Made by a program: the position numbers and the translations under genes | Assembly: GCF_019457515.1 (NCBI RefSeq) | Contig: NZ_CP080421.1 | Coordinates: 1,488,001 to 1,552,000 of the forward strand | Length of the DNA: 64,000 bases | Direction of reading: 5' to 3' | Source: Shewanella mesophila | GTDB lineage: Bacteria; Pseudomonadota; Gammaproteobacteria; Enterobacterales; Shewanellaceae | The notes under the pieces: model-generated | Seen by the model: the letters and a program-made list of their open reading frames with translations, nothing else | Database searches by the model: none | Told to the model about the DNA's origin: nothing | In this document: positions 63,977 through 64,000 of the stretch, one piece after another | Layout: every line of letters begins with the position of its first letter | How positions within the stretch are numbered: the first letter of the stretch is position 1

Positions 63977-64000
63977 TAAAAAAGCCACGATAATTATCGT

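Overview
The window looks like a chromosomal segment of a marine Shewanella (Gammaproteobacteria). The main evidence is a complete metal-reduction (mtr/omc) locus next to feoAB, in the order known from Shewanella oneidensis MR-1 (mtrB-mtrA-mtrC-omcA-mtrF-mtrE-mtrD-feoA-feoB). It is followed by a typical gammaproteobacterial housekeeping block (glnS, cysS, folD, tRNAs, tig-clpP-clpX-lon-hupB-ppiD). The species cannot be named from the sequence alone.

Layout. 1-5 kb: tail of a YbaY-like lipoprotein gene, ompW with FNR/CRP-type sites, a short-chain dehydrogenase, a second YbaY-like lipoprotein, metA and a GNAT acetyltransferase. 4.7-8.2 kb: a Kef-type K+/H+ antiporter with its ancillary quinone-reductase-like subunit, and a pseudouridine synthase. 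8.4-14.6 kb: a periplasmic solute-binding-like protein, a PAS-GGDEF diguanylate cyclase, a phosphohexomutase, and a small group of VOC, GyrI-like, YafY-type regulator and DCC-family genes. 14.6-25.1 kb: a PanP-like PLP decarboxylase, glycerate kinase and a GntP permease, a gamma-glutamyl-GABA-hydrolase-like amidotransferase, a solitary solute-binding protein in an AT-rich stretch, a large RluA-family protein and a CdaR-type regulator that probably controls the glycerate genes.

25.3-43.8 kb is the centrepiece: seven ten-haem c-type cytochromes and two outer-membrane barrels on the minus strand. There are two porin-cytochrome modules (mtrCAB and mtrDEF), two omcA paralogues, and between them a divergent decahaem lipoprotein that fits neither OmcA, MtrC, MtrF nor the 11-haem UndA. 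The seven cytochromes carry 70 predicted haems. Transcription units inferred from terminators and CRP-like sites are mtrC-A-B, omcA copy 1, the divergent cytochrome alone, and mtrD-E-F with omcA copy 2. Electrons would pass from the inner-membrane quinol oxidase (CymA, not in this window) to MtrA/MtrD inside the MtrB/MtrE barrels and then to the surface lipoproteins, reducing Fe(III)/Mn(IV) minerals or flavins. The adjacent Fur-box-preceded feoAB imports the Fe(II) produced.

44-64 kb: feoAB, glnS, a Yip1 protein, miaE, lpxH-ppiB, cysS, folD, a Pro-Arg-His tRNA operon, and the proteostasis block tig, clpP, clpX, lon (with a sigma-32-type promoter), hupB and ppiD. The window ends in a MITE-like repeat whose left part resembles a sequence inside the mtr locus. 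I see no prophage, CRISPR array, insertion-sequence transposase or rRNA.
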